A stretch of DNA of 64,000 nucleotides from Planctomycetota bacterium (GTDB lineage: Bacteria > Planctomycetota > UBA1135 > UBA2386). This document shows positions 26,043 through 34,380 of the stretch, piece after piece (positions within the stretch are counted from its first letter, which is position 1; every line of letters begins with the position of its first letter). Location: NCBI GenBank assembly GCA_016794565.1, contig JAEUHQ010000097.1, positions 1 through 64,000 on the forward strand. Direction: 5' to 3'. Under the pieces are notes generated by a model, which had not been told where the DNA came from, ran no database searches, and was given only the letters and a program-made list of their open reading frames with translations. Position numbers and translations under genes: made by a program.

Positions 26043-26072
26043 TCCTGGGCGCCCCCGAGGGCGCCCACGATC
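26041..26072. terminator. Bidirectional hairpin between pyrG and SDR gene
   Basis: TGGGCGCCC-CCGA-GGGCGCCCA forms a perfect 9-bp stem (26046-26067). It extends to 14 bp with one mismatch by flanking GATC/GATC. It occupies the whole gap between two converging genes. There is no long T-run, but stem strength and place make it the best terminator candidate of the window. Confidence 0.6.
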
Positions 26073-26847
26073 ACCACATGACCTGGCCGCCGCAGTGCGA
26101 GATCGCCTGCCCGGTCATGCCGCGCGCGGCCTTGCTGCAGAGCCAGACGACGAGTTCGCCGATCTCCTCTGGCTCCAGCATGCGGCCGAGCGGGACCGCG
26201 GCCATCGCACCTGCCTTGGCCTTCGCGAAGGCGACGCCCATGCCGTCCGCCATCAGCTGGATGCCGGCCTTCGCCATCTCCGTGTCGACCCAGCCAGGAC
26301 AGATCGTGTTCACCGTGATCCTGCGAGGCGCGAGTTCGAGCGCGAGTGCCTTCGTGAACCCGATCACGCCATGTTTGCTCGCGCAGTACGCCGTGTAACC
26401 GGGCACGCCGAAGCGCCCGAGCACCGAGCTGATGCTGACGATCCGACCGCCGTCGCCGAGATGCGGCAGCGCTGCGCGTGTCGTGAAGAACACTCCGTCG
26501 AGGTTCGTGCGCACGATCTCGTCCCAGCGATCGGGTCCCGCCACTCCGCAACCGTTCGGCCCGCCGATGCCCGCGTTGTTCACGACGACGTCGAGCCCAC
26601 CGAGAGCCTTCGCGGCCTTCTTGACGACCGCGCCGATCGCCTTCGCGTCGGTCACGTCCGCCGCGAACGCGAACGCCGGCTGCCGCAGCGAACGAATCGT
26701 CGCGACGGTGCGCGTGAGCGGTTCGCGGCGTCGGCCGACCACCGCCACCGCCGCGCCGGCGCGTGCGAGGCACCGCGCGATCCCGGCGCCGATACCCGTG
26801 CCACCTCCCGTGACCAGACACTTCCTGCCCGCGAGCAACTTGCTCAT
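26071..26847 (-). CDS. Short-chain dehydrogenase/reductase (SDR)
   Basis: A 258-residue classical SDR. Cofactor loop TGGGTGIG (residues 13-20) with RRR at 39-41, which favours NADP(H); then NNAG (90-93), catalytic Ser141, Tyr154 and Lys158 in YTAYCASK, and PGW after strand 6. Length is typical. Similar proteins include 3-ketoacyl and 3-hydroxybutyrate dehydrogenases, but the substrate is not readable. The start ATG overlaps the elbB stop by 4 bp. The pair may act in one detoxification or reductive step. Confidence 0.85.
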   Translation of the reverse strand: MSKLLAGRKCLVTGGGTGIGAGIARCLARAGAAVAVVGRRREPLTRTVATIRSLRQPAFAFAADVTDAKAIGAVVKKAAKALGGLDVVVNNAGIGGPNGCGVAGPDRWDEIVRTNLDGVFFTTRAALPHLGDGGRIVSISSVLGRFGVPGYTAYCASKHGVIGFTKALALELAPRRITVNTICPGWVDTEMAKAGIQLMADGMGVAFAKAKAGAMAAVPLGRMLEPEEIGELVVWLCSKAARGMTGQAISHCGGQVMW

Positions 26848-27533
26848 GCGCGCCCCCCCGCCTCGGCGCGCCGGCTCACGCGGGCGAGCACCGCATCCAC
26901 GAGCTTGCGAACGCCCATCGCGACCTCGCCCACCGACGCGTCGAACATGTAGGCCGGCGTCGACACGATGCCGTTCGCGTCGTCGACGACACAACCGGTG
27001 ACCGGGCACTCCCGGTGCACGCACCCCATCGCGACGAGCGCCGCCGCCGTGCCCTGGTCGTCGCCGATCGTCAGGGTCGGATGGACCGTGCGGCCGAGCG
27101 CAGCGGCGACGACGGCCGGTGCGATGCAGATCGCGCCGATCGGCTTCTTCGCGGCGTGCATGTCACGCAGGAGGCGCGCGACCTCCGGATGCGGCACCGC
27201 CGCGGCACCCTTGCTGGCGAAGTCGCTCAGGTTCTTCGCTGCGCCGAAGCCGCCCGGCAGGATCACGGCGTCGAGATCCGCGGCCCGCAGGGTCGCGAGG
27301 TCCTGGATGCGGCCGCGGGCGATGCGTGCGGCCTCGACGAACATGTCACGCGTGCCCGAGGCGGGAGCTTTCTGCGCATGGTCGACGACGTGCAGCTGCG
27401 GCCCCTTCGGCGCCGTGCACATCGCGGCGGCACCGGCTTCGTCGAGGCACAACAACGTGAGCACGGACTCGTGGATCTCGGATCCGTCGAGGAAGCCACA
27501 ACCGGAGAGAACGACGCCGACCTTCGGTTTCAT
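26844..27533 (-). CDS. elbB: ElbB-type glyoxalase (DJ-1/PfpI fold)
   Basis: A 229-residue DJ-1/PfpI-fold protein of the ElbB group (E. coli ElbB about 217 residues). It starts KVGVVLSGCGFLDGSEIHES, carries ILPGGFGAAKNLSDFA (91-106), and has the nucleophile elbow GAICIAPA with Cys136. ElbB has weak glyoxalase III activity, and its association with isoprenoid synthesis is historical. It heads a two-gene unit with the SDR (ATGA overlap). It is divergent from the ChaN-like gene with only 35 bp between starts, so the promoters must overlap. Confidence 0.92.
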   Translation of the reverse strand: MKPKVGVVLSGCGFLDGSEIHESVLTLLCLDEAGAAAMCTAPKGPQLHVVDHAQKAPASGTRDMFVEAARIARGRIQDLATLRAADLDAVILPGGFGAAKNLSDFASKGAAAVPHPEVARLLRDMHAAKKPIGAICIAPAVVAAALGRTVHPTLTIGDDQGTAAALVAMGCVHRECPVTGCVVDDANGIVSTPAYMFDASVGEVAMGVRKLVDAVLARVSRRAEAGGRA

Positions 27534-27568
27534 GTTCGTGCGATTCCGCCGAGAATGGGCACCGCATC

Positions 27569-28351
27569 ATGCCGCGATCCCGGGGCCGAATCCTCCTGCC
27601 GTTCTGCCTCGTGAGCGCATGTACGCCGATGGACTTCGTGTGGGACACGAAGCCGTCGGACGAACTCGACGCCTACCTCGCGTCGTTCGCGGCCGCAGCC
27701 GGCACGTCGATCGACGCCGCGCGTCCCGCCCCGGCGATGCTGGACACGATCGCCAACTCGCGCCTCGTCTGGCTCGGCGACCACCACCGCAGCACGCACT
27801 TGCACCGCCTGCAGCTCGACCTGCTCGGCGGCCTCTGCGCGCAGGGCACGCGCCTCGCGTTCGTGCTCGAGGCGATCGGCACGCAGGACGAAGGCGAAGT
27901 CGCGCGCTGGCTCGCGGGGCGCGAGTCGCTCGAGGTGCTGCGCACGACACTCCGCACGCGGTGGCCCGGTTCGTGGCTCGACGCCGACGACGACCTGGAC
28001 GCGCCCTTCTACCGCGATCTCGTCGCGTTCGCGCGCGAGCACCGGATCCCGATCGCGGCGCTCGAGGCGACGCCGCGTGCACCGATCCGTCAGCGCGACG
28101 AACGAATGGCCGAGCGGGTTCGCGCCGCGGCACGAGCGTGGCCGGATCGGGTGGTCGTCGTGGTCGTGGGCCAGGCCCACCTCCTCGGCGCCGGCGACCT
28201 GGTGCGCCGCACCGGCCTCGGCGGGCTCACGATCGGCGGAGTCCCGCCGGCACGTCTCGCCGCCGCGGCCGTGCCGCGGTCGCCCGGGTTCCTGCGCAGC
28301 AACGGCGGACTCTGGTGGTTCGCCGACCTGTTCGCCGACGCCCGCGGCTGA
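27569..28351 (+). CDS. ChaN-like lipoprotein
   Basis: A 260-residue protein with lipobox LVSAC (Cys18) and a ChaN/Tiki-like domain. LVWLGDHHRSTHLHRLQLDLL (about residues 66-86) resembles the LGE-H-x2-H motif of the superfamily. FVLEAIGTQDEGEVARWLAG, an AALEATP segment and a closing VVVVGQAHLLG strand follow. ChaN of Campylobacter binds haem and Tiki proteins are metalloproteases; which applies here is unknown. The His-rich segment suggests metal or haem binding. It ends one base from the converging sthA stop. Confidence 0.75.
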   Translation: MPRSRGRILLPFCLVSACTPMDFVWDTKPSDELDAYLASFAAAAGTSIDAARPAPAMLDTIANSRLVWLGDHHRSTHLHRLQLDLLGGLCAQGTRLAFVLEAIGTQDEGEVARWLAGRESLEVLRTTLRTRWPGSWLDADDDLDAPFYRDLVAFAREHRIPIAALEATPRAPIRQRDERMAERVRAAARAWPDRVVVVVVGQAHLLGAGDLVRRTGLGGLTIGGVPPARLAAAAVPRSPGFLRSNGGLWWFADLFADARG

Positions 28352-28352
28352 C

Positions 28353-29777
28353 TCAGACCCTGCCGGCGACCTGTGCGCGTTGCGCCAACTGTCCGAGCAC
28401 GTCGAGCGCCGCCACTCGATAGGCCTCCGCGAGCGTCGGGAAGTTGTAGATGCGATCGACGAACACGCGGACGTCCATCTCGGCGAGCATCGCCATCTGC
28501 GCCAGGTGCACGAGTTCGGTCGCCCCTTCGCCGACCACTTGGCAACCGACGATGCGGAGGCTCTGCGGTTCGACCACGAGCTTCAGCATGCCGTCGACGG
28601 CGTTCGCGATCTGGCCGCGGGCCAGCTCCGCGAACTTCGCGCGGCCCACGAAGCAGTCGCCGAACTTCTTGCGCGCATCGGCTTCGTTCAGGCCGATGCA
28701 GGACATCTCGGGGATCGTGTAGATGCCGGACGGGATGCAGTCGTTGCCGACGCCCCGCGGCAGGTCGAACGCGGCGCACATCGCGCGCCGCCCCTGCTCC
28801 ATCGACGCCGACGCGAGCGACGGCGGGCCGATCACGTCGCCGACGGCGAAGATGTGCCCGACCGCGGTCCTGCAGTCCGCATCGACCGGCACGTGCCCGC
28901 GTTCGTTGGTCGCGAGGCCCGCGGCTTCGATGCAGAGACCGTCCACGTTCGCCACGCGCCCGAGCGCGCAGAGCAGCTTCTCCGACTTCAGCTCCCAGCC
29001 GTTGCCGAGTTTCGTCACGACGGTGTCGACGCCGTTCCACTGCACGCTCGCCACCTTGGCTCCACCCACGAACGTGCAACCGGGGTTCGCCTGGAACGCG
29101 TGCACGAACCGGTCGAGGATCTCGCTGTCCATGAAGCCGAGCGGTCGTTCGCCGCGGTCGACCATGGTCACGTGGCAACCGAGGGCCGCGAAGATCGTCG
29201 CGTACTCCGACGCGATCACGCCGGCGCCGAGCACGACCAGCGACTTCGGCAGGTAGGCCATCGACAGGATCGAGTCGCTGTCGAAGACGTGCTCGTGGTC
29301 GATCGGGATCTCCGGCGGCGTGCGCGGGCGCGACCCCGTCGCGATCACGACGACGTCCGCGGCGAGCCGGCGCGTGGCGCCGTGGATCGATTCCACCTGG
29401 ATCGTGTGCGCGTCGAGGAAGCGCGCGCGCCCGTGGATCTGGCGGATGCCGTTGCGCTCGAGCTGCGCCCGCTGGAACGCCACGTGCGCCGTGACGACCG
29501 CTTCCATGCGGTCCATCAGGCTCGCGAGCTGCAGGTCGCTCGGCAGCTCGAACTGCACGTGGTGGCTGAGGCGCGACCGGAACCCCGACAGGTACACCGC
29601 GGTCTCGCGCAGGGTCTTGCTCGGGATGGTGCCCCGGTGAACGCATGCGCCACCGACGCCGATCTCGCGTTCGACCACACAGACGCTGCGCCCGTTCTTC
29701 GCCGCCTGCACGGCCGCCTTCTGGCCGGCCGGGCCGCTGCCGATCACCACGACGTCCCACTTCTCCGGATCGCTCAT
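28353..29777 (-). CDS. sthA: Soluble pyridine nucleotide transhydrogenase (Si-specific)
   Basis: A 474-residue flavoprotein disulfide-reductase family member: FAD loop VVVIGSGPAGQKAA (9-22), then GGACVHRGTIPSK (43-55). That keeps a single Cys (Cys45) where true disulfide reductases have CxxxxC; this with GTIPSK is the SthA signature. The NAD(P) loop VVLGAGVIASEYATIFA and the ATGSRPRTP, FAVGDVIGPPSLA and YTIPEMS segments follow. It equilibrates NADPH and NADH. The start overlaps the HDOD gene stop (ATGA). The TM cytochrome operon 6 kb away also uses pyridine nucleotides, but linkage is not shown. Confidence 0.9.
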   Translation of the reverse strand: MSDPEKWDVVVIGSGPAGQKAAVQAAKNGRSVCVVEREIGVGGACVHRGTIPSKTLRETAVYLSGFRSRLSHHVQFELPSDLQLASLMDRMEAVVTAHVAFQRAQLERNGIRQIHGRARFLDAHTIQVESIHGATRRLAADVVVIATGSRPRTPPEIPIDHEHVFDSDSILSMAYLPKSLVVLGAGVIASEYATIFAALGCHVTMVDRGERPLGFMDSEILDRFVHAFQANPGCTFVGGAKVASVQWNGVDTVVTKLGNGWELKSEKLLCALGRVANVDGLCIEAAGLATNERGHVPVDADCRTAVGHIFAVGDVIGPPSLASASMEQGRRAMCAAFDLPRGVGNDCIPSGIYTIPEMSCIGLNEADARKKFGDCFVGRAKFAELARGQIANAVDGMLKLVVEPQSLRIVGCQVVGEGATELVHLAQMAMLAEMDVRVFVDRIYNFPTLAEAYRVAALDVLGQLAQRAQVAGRV

Positions 29778-30619
29778 CGCATTCCCTCCACCACCGCCAG
29801 CGCGCGGCCCTTCATCCCGATCAGCTCGCCGACCTGATCCGCATAGAGGTTGAGCCCGACGAGCACCGGGTGCGCTCGCAGCTCCTCCTCCGCAGGTGCC
29901 GTCGCGAGCACGCTCGGCGCGACGTGGTGACTCAGCATGTCCGCGAAAGCGACCGTCATCGCGAGATCCTGGAACCGCGTCGCGGCCGCAATGTCGTGGT
30001 GGAACTGCATCGCCTCGAGGAACTGCTCCGACAGCTTCCACTCGCGGGCGAGCAGAGTGCCGGCCGCCACGTGGTGTTCCTGCAACGCGGCGAGCAGTTC
30101 GTTCCGGGGCACTTCGGCGCCCTTGCCGGCGGTGCGGTCGAGGTTGTTCAAGAGAACCGCCTTGCCGATGTCGTGCAGGAGCCCGCACAGGAACGAGATC
30201 TCGACGTTGCGCCGGCGCAGACGCGCGATCTCCTTGCTGAAGAAGCCGCAGAGCACGGAGTGCTTCCACAGGGACCCGAGCAGTTCGGCGCAGGTCGCAT
30301 TGGCGAACATCCGGCCGCGCACGGCGACCGCAGTGGCGATCTCCGTGATCATCTGCATGCCGAGCCGACCGCATGCCTGCTGCAGCGACGAACAGGGCAC
30401 CTGCCCCGCGTAGGCGACGGAGTTCGCGACACGAAGGACGTTGGACGCGATCGTCTGGTCGCGGTGGATCACCGCGGACAGCTTCGCCGCGTCGGTGGTC
30501 TCCTGCTGGCAGAGGCTCATCACTTCCGCGGCGGTCGCCGGCATCGGCGGCACGTCGAGCTTCCGCTCGGAGATCGCGGTCCGGAACAGCCGCGAGAGGT
30601 CCGTGGTCGCACTCGTCAT
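29774..30619 (-). CDS. HDOD-domain signalling protein
   Basis: A 281-residue protein occupied by an HDOD domain: LPPMPATAAEVMSL-type opening (VPPMPATAAEVMSLC), QTIASNVLRVANSVAY, LGMQMI, and an intact-looking HD in LLHDIGKAVLL. An HHVAAGTLLAREWKLSEQF tail follows. HDOD proteins are regulatory relatives of HD phosphohydrolases, found in motility, surface and stress signalling. No output domain is attached. The start at MTSATTD (30619) is preferred; MLSTMTS at 30631 is possible. It is co-translated with sthA and divergent from the FapA-like gene. Confidence 0.85.
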   Translation of the reverse strand: MTSATTDLSRLFRTAISERKLDVPPMPATAAEVMSLCQQETTDAAKLSAVIHRDQTIASNVLRVANSVAYAGQVPCSSLQQACGRLGMQMITEIATAVAVRGRMFANATCAELLGSLWKHSVLCGFFSKEIARLRRRNVEISFLCGLLHDIGKAVLLNNLDRTAGKGAEVPRNELLAALQEHHVAAGTLLAREWKLSEQFLEAMQFHHDIAAATRFQDLAMTVAFADMLSHHVAPSVLATAPAEEELRAHPVLVGLNLYADQVGELIGMKGRALAVVEGMR

Positions 30620-30745
30620 CGTCGACAGCATCGACCGACGATCGGTCCGGGATGAGGCCGCGGCGAACACACGCTGGCACGGGCGCCACCCGTTCGTCCC
30701 TCCGGCGGAGCCAGTCCGTCCCATCGGAATGCCGATGCTCGCTTC

Positions 30746-32053
30746 GTGGGCCGCATCCGGATCTCCATCCGCAGCGACGGACTCGCGGCGGAAGCCACCG
30801 CGGAGCCGGGCGCTCCGTGCACCGAACGGGACCTCGCCTCCGCATTGGCGACCGCCGGCGTGATCGCGGGCATCGACAGCGTCGCCCGGGACGCGTTCGT
30901 GACGCTGATCGCCGGTCCGGCCGCGGCACCTGCCACCGTCGTCGCTCGAGGCCGGGCTGCGATCGCCGGCGAAGACGGGCGCGTCGAGCCGCAATTCGCA
31001 CTCACGAAGTCCGTCGGCCGCCAGCATCCCGACGGGCGCATCGACTGGCACGAACGCGATCTCCTCCATCCGGTGGCAGACGGCGCACTGCTCGCGACGA
31101 TCGTTCCCCCGACGGCCGGCGTGCCGGGCGAGGACGTGCGCGGGCTCGCGCTCGCGGCGAAGCCCGGGCGACCCCACACGATGCGTTTCGGCCCCGGAGC
31201 GGTGGTCGAAGGCCTCGAGGTCAAGGCGGCGCGCGCGGGTGTCGTGCTGCAGGACTCGCGTCAGATCGACGTGGTCACGCTCTACGAGCACCGCGGCGAC
31301 GTCGATCTTCGCAGCGGCAACCTGCACAGCGAGGGTTCCCTGACCGTGAGCGGCGAAGCGACGGACGGCTCCCGCATCGACGCCACCGGCGACGTCGTCG
31401 TCGGTGGTTCGGTGCAACACGCGGTCGTCGTGGCCGGCGGATCGGTGCACGTCGCCGGGGGCATCCTCGCCGGAAGCGAAGTCCGGGCGAACGCGCAGGT
31501 CACCTGCCGCCACGCGACGTCTTCCCGGCTCGACGCCGGCGGCGACGTCGAACTGCGAGACGAAGCGACGCATTCGGAACTGCGCGGCGACAACGTGCGC
31601 ATCGTCTCCGGTCGCGGCACCGCGTTCGGCGGCTCGGTGCGCGTGCGTCACACCATCGAACTGACGAACGCCGGCACCGCGAACGGAGCCGCGACCCTGC
31701 TGGTCGTCGCGGACGTCCTCGAGGAGAGCACCGCGCTGGTGCGGGCGACGAACGTCGACACCAAGGTCGAACGATCCGCTGTCCGGGCACGCCGCGATCT
31801 GGCCGGATCCGCCGGCAAGATGAATCGCGCAGCCGTGAAGGGTTCGGACCAGGCGCAGCAGCAGCGGCTCGCCCTGCTGCAGCGACAACGCACGCTGCTG
31901 AAGGACGCGGCCATCCACGTCCACGGCACCACACACGCAGGTGTTCGCATCCAGTTCGGAGCGGTCACGCTGCCCATCGAGCGATCCCGGACGTCCGTCC
32001 GGTTCCGCTGGGACGCCGAACACGACTGCATTGTCGAAGAGACCATCCCATGA
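30746..32053 (+). CDS. FapA family (DUF342) protein
   Basis: A 435-residue FapA/DUF342 protein. The N-terminal region has LATIVPPTAGVPGEDVRG (about 112-129), which matches the family's PPT-G-G-DV-G hallmark. It is followed by a right-handed beta-helix of GDV / GSV turns (GDVVVGGSVQHAVVVAGGSV, GGILAGSEVRANAQV) and a helical segment near 350-390. FapA proteins assemble polar or surface-associated filaments and influence cell morphology or motility. The start is GTG at 30746, the only in-frame start before the domain. The stop overlaps the CBS gene ATG. Confidence 0.88.
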   Translation: MGRIRISIRSDGLAAEATAEPGAPCTERDLASALATAGVIAGIDSVARDAFVTLIAGPAAAPATVVARGRAAIAGEDGRVEPQFALTKSVGRQHPDGRIDWHERDLLHPVADGALLATIVPPTAGVPGEDVRGLALAAKPGRPHTMRFGPGAVVEGLEVKAARAGVVLQDSRQIDVVTLYEHRGDVDLRSGNLHSEGSLTVSGEATDGSRIDATGDVVVGGSVQHAVVVAGGSVHVAGGILAGSEVRANAQVTCRHATSSRLDAGGDVELRDEATHSELRGDNVRIVSGRGTAFGGSVRVRHTIELTNAGTANGAATLLVVADVLEESTALVRATNVDTKVERSAVRARRDLAGSAGKMNRAAVKGSDQAQQQRLALLQRQRTLLKDAAIHVHGTTHAGVRIQFGAVTLPIERSRTSVRFRWDAEHDCIVEETIP

Positions 32054-32454
32054 GCATCGATCTTCACCGTCTGCGCGCGAAGGACGTCATGAACAAGGAC
32101 GTGCAGTGGGTCGACGCCAGCGAGAACCTTCGAGTCGCCGGTTCGCGCATGGTCGCCGAGGGCATTCGGGCGCTGCTCGTCGCGGGGCCCGAAGCGAGCG
32201 ATCTGCCCGGCATCGTCACGAGCAAGGACATCGTCAACCTGCTCGGCTCCCAGGACCCCGCGGTGCTGGGCGAACTCCAGGTGCGCGACGTGATGACGCG
32301 CCCGGCGATCTGCGTGCCCTCTGCGACGAACCTCATCGACTGCATCAACCTGATGCGGATGAGCGGCATCCGGCGCGTGCCGGTTCTCGACGGCACACGG
32401 GTGATCGGCGTGCTGAGCACGAGCGACATCATTCGCCACGCACTGAGCGGCTGA
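32050..32454 (+). CDS. Two-CBS-domain protein
   Basis: A 134-residue stand-alone CBS pair. CBS1 starts at AKDVMNKDVQWVDASENL (about 10-27) and ends GIVTSKDIVNLL. CBS2 starts at VRDVMTRPAICVPSATNL and ends GVLSTSDIIRHAL. Bateman modules bind adenosyl ligands such as AMP, ATP or c-di-AMP and act as energy or ligand sensors. Translated with the FapA-like protein through a 4-bp overlap, it may tune that protein. Direct partners are unknown. Confidence 0.9.
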   Translation: MSIDLHRLRAKDVMNKDVQWVDASENLRVAGSRMVAEGIRALLVAGPEASDLPGIVTSKDIVNLLGSQDPAVLGELQVRDVMTRPAICVPSATNLIDCINLMRMSGIRRVPVLDGTRVIGVLSTSDIIRHALSG

Positions 32455-32460
32455 TCGCCG

Positions 32461-33237
32461 TCAGCGCGAGCCCGACAGCGACGCGACGTGCGCGCGCAGG
32501 CCGGGGCCGGCGGCGGCGAACGACGGGAAGCGCGCGCGCGGCCGGTTCCACGAGACAACACCCCCGTCCGGCCGCCAGACGTCGCCGCCGGCAGCCGCGA
32601 CGAGGGCCGCACCCGCCGCGACGTCCCACTCGTTCTTTCCGTTCCAGGTCCACGTCGCGTCGGCGATGCCAGCGGCCACGAGCGCCAGTTTCCACGCCAC
32701 GGAACCCACCGGCAGCAGATGGCACGCACCGCCCTGCCACCGCGCCCACTCACCGCGCTTCGTTTCGCTGCGGCTCGCGAGTACACGCAGGCGACCGTCC
32801 GCCGGCGGCCACGGCAACCGCGGGTCGCCGTGCACCCGGACGCCGAGACCGAGACCGCCGACCACGCGCACGCCGATCGCCGACGCGCCGATCGCCCCCA
32901 GCACCGGTTCGCCGTCGACGACCAGGCCGATCGACACCGAGTGGTCCGCGCGCCCCGCGACGAAGGAACGGGTGCCGTCCAGCGGGTCGACGATCCACAC
33001 ACGGCGCGAGCGGTGGCGCGAGCCGTCGTCGTCGCGCTCCTCGGACAGCCAGCCGTCGCCGGGCGACGGCACCGTGCGGCGCAGCAGTTCGTCGACTTCG
33101 CGATCGGCTGCGGTGACGAGGCTGTGGCCGTCTTTCCATTCGAACGGCACGTCCGTTCGCGCGTGGGAGCGCACGACTTCCATCGCCGCGATGAGCGCAC
33201 GATCCGCGGTCTCGAGGTCGCGCGCGTCCGCGTTCAT
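32461..33237 (-). CDS. Inositol monophosphatase/CysQ-family phosphatase
   Basis: A 258-residue Mg-dependent phosphatase of the IMPase superfamily. Metal ligands are visible: SEE (65-67), DPLDGT in VWIVDPLDGTRSF (80-92), and NEWDVAAGAALVAAAGG near 205-221. The opening with VTAADREVDELL and sparse active-site loops fits 3'(2'),5'-bisphosphate nucleotidase (CysQ) or inositol-1-phosphatase; sequence alone does not decide. It overlaps the LOG-like gene by 4 bp and is last in the minus-strand series from coaB. It converges with the CBS gene 6 bp away. Confidence 0.85.
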   Translation of the reverse strand: MNADARDLETADRALIAAMEVVRSHARTDVPFEWKDGHSLVTAADREVDELLRRTVPSPGDGWLSEERDDDGSRHRSRRVWIVDPLDGTRSFVAGRADHSVSIGLVVDGEPVLGAIGASAIGVRVVGGLGLGVRVHGDPRLPWPPADGRLRVLASRSETKRGEWARWQGGACHLLPVGSVAWKLALVAAGIADATWTWNGKNEWDVAAGAALVAAAGGDVWRPDGGVVSWNRPRARFPSFAAAGPGLRAHVASLSGSR

Positions 33238-33830
33238 CCCGAGCCGCCGCCGCGTGGATCGCCGGCTCGCGGCCGCCACGGCGCGGCGTTCGCGATCTGG
33301 TCGATGGCCGCGGCCGCATCCGGTGCGACGGAGAAGATCCCGCGGAACTGCGGCTGCACGAACCCGCCCGCGAACGCGTTCTCGACCATGCTCAGCAGCG
33401 GGGCCCAGTAGTCGAACGCGTTCAGCACGACGACGGGCCGGTCGTGGAAGCCGAGCTGCTTGAAGGACAGGATCTCGAACAGCTCCTCGAACGTGCCGAG
33501 CCCGCCGGGCAGAGCCACGAACGCGTCGCCGAGTTCGTCGAGGCCGCGTTTGCGCAGCCGCATGTCCGTGACGGAGTCCATGCGGTGCGCGGCGTCGCAG
33601 TGCACGTTCTTGTCGATGAACTCCTGCAGGATCACGCCGACCGTCCGGCCGCCCGCCGCGCGTGCGCCGCGCGAAACGGCGCCCATGAGGCCGAAGCGGC
33701 CGCCACCCCAGACGAGCTCCCATCCGCGTGCGCCGATGCGGCGACCGAGATCCTCGGCGACGTCGAAGTAGCGGCGGTCGATGCGTTCGCTCGACGATGC
33801 GTACACCGTGACGCGGAACGGCCGGCTCAC
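33234..33830 (-). CDS. LOG-family (TIGR00730-type) Rossmann protein
   Basis: A 198-residue protein with the lysine-decarboxylase-like fold: VTVYASSSERID at the N-terminus, VWGGGRFGLMGAVSRGA (40-56) and the signature PGGLGTFEELFE (108-119). LOG proteins are nucleoside-5'-monophosphate phosphoribohydrolases that release free bases (cytokinins in plants); bacterial members often have this nucleotide-hydrolysing activity. The GTG start at 33830 overlaps the Nudix stop (GTGA). Neighbouring Nudix and phosphatase genes make a nucleotide clean-up set plausible. Confidence 0.88.
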   Translation of the reverse strand: MSRPFRVTVYASSSERIDRRYFDVAEDLGRRIGARGWELVWGGGRFGLMGAVSRGARAAGGRTVGVILQEFIDKNVHCDAAHRMDSVTDMRLRKRGLDELGDAFVALPGGLGTFEELFEILSFKQLGFHDRPVVVLNAFDYWAPLLSMVENAFAGGFVQPQFRGIFSVAPDAAAAIDQIANAAPWRPRAGDPRGGGSG

Positions 33831-34378
33831 AGCTGGTTCCCCGCCGCGAGCCATCGATCGAGCAGCACGAGGCCGGCGAGCGACTGCCCGTCGGAACACT
33901 CCTGGTCGATCAGGACGCGCCGGGCCTCGGCGAACGGCATGCGGTGCACGGTGATCCGCTCGCTCGGCTCGAGATCCTGAGCATCCTCGCGCAGACCGCG
34001 CGCGAGCCAGTAGTGGCAGATCTCGTTCGACACGCCCTTGTACGGGGCGAAGCGCCCGAGGGGCGTCCACTCTTCGGCGAACAGACCGGCTTCTTCGTGC
34101 AGTTCCTTCTTCGCGACCGCGAGCGGATCCTCACCGGCCTGCATGCCGCCGATCGGGAACTCCCAGAAGTCGGCGCCGAGCAGGTAGCGATGCACTCGCA
34201 GCAGCACCGTCGATCCGTCGGCGAACACGGGGATCGCGCCGCAGCTCCCCGGCATGTCGACGTAGTAGTAGACGCCCTCGCTGCCGTCCGACTGCACGTA
34301 GCGATCGCGGCAGTAGCGGTGCCACGGGTTCTGGACGAGCACCTCTCGCTGCAGACGGCTGAACGGCGCACGATCCAT
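33827..34378 (-). CDS. Nudix hydrolase (ADP-ribose pyrophosphatase-like)
   Basis: A 183-residue Nudix protein with box GGMQAGEDPLAVAKKELHEEAGL (residues 77-99). The only variation is Lys for Arg in REx2EE, and the metal-binding Glu residues are kept. The box is preceded by FWEFPIGG, which resembles the ADP-ribose pyrophosphatase group. The start at MDRAPFS (34378) is 2 bp beyond the bamA stop. Likely substrates are ADP-ribose or sugar nucleotides; exact specificity cannot be read. Confidence 0.87.
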   Translation of the reverse strand: MDRAPFSRLQREVLVQNPWHRYCRDRYVQSDGSEGVYYYVDMPGSCGAIPVFADGSTVLLRVHRYLLGADFWEFPIGGMQAGEDPLAVAKKELHEEAGLFAEEWTPLGRFAPYKGVSNEICHYWLARGLREDAQDLEPSERITVHRMPFAEARRVLIDQECSDGQSLAGLVLLDRWLAAGNQL

Positions 34379-34380
34379 CG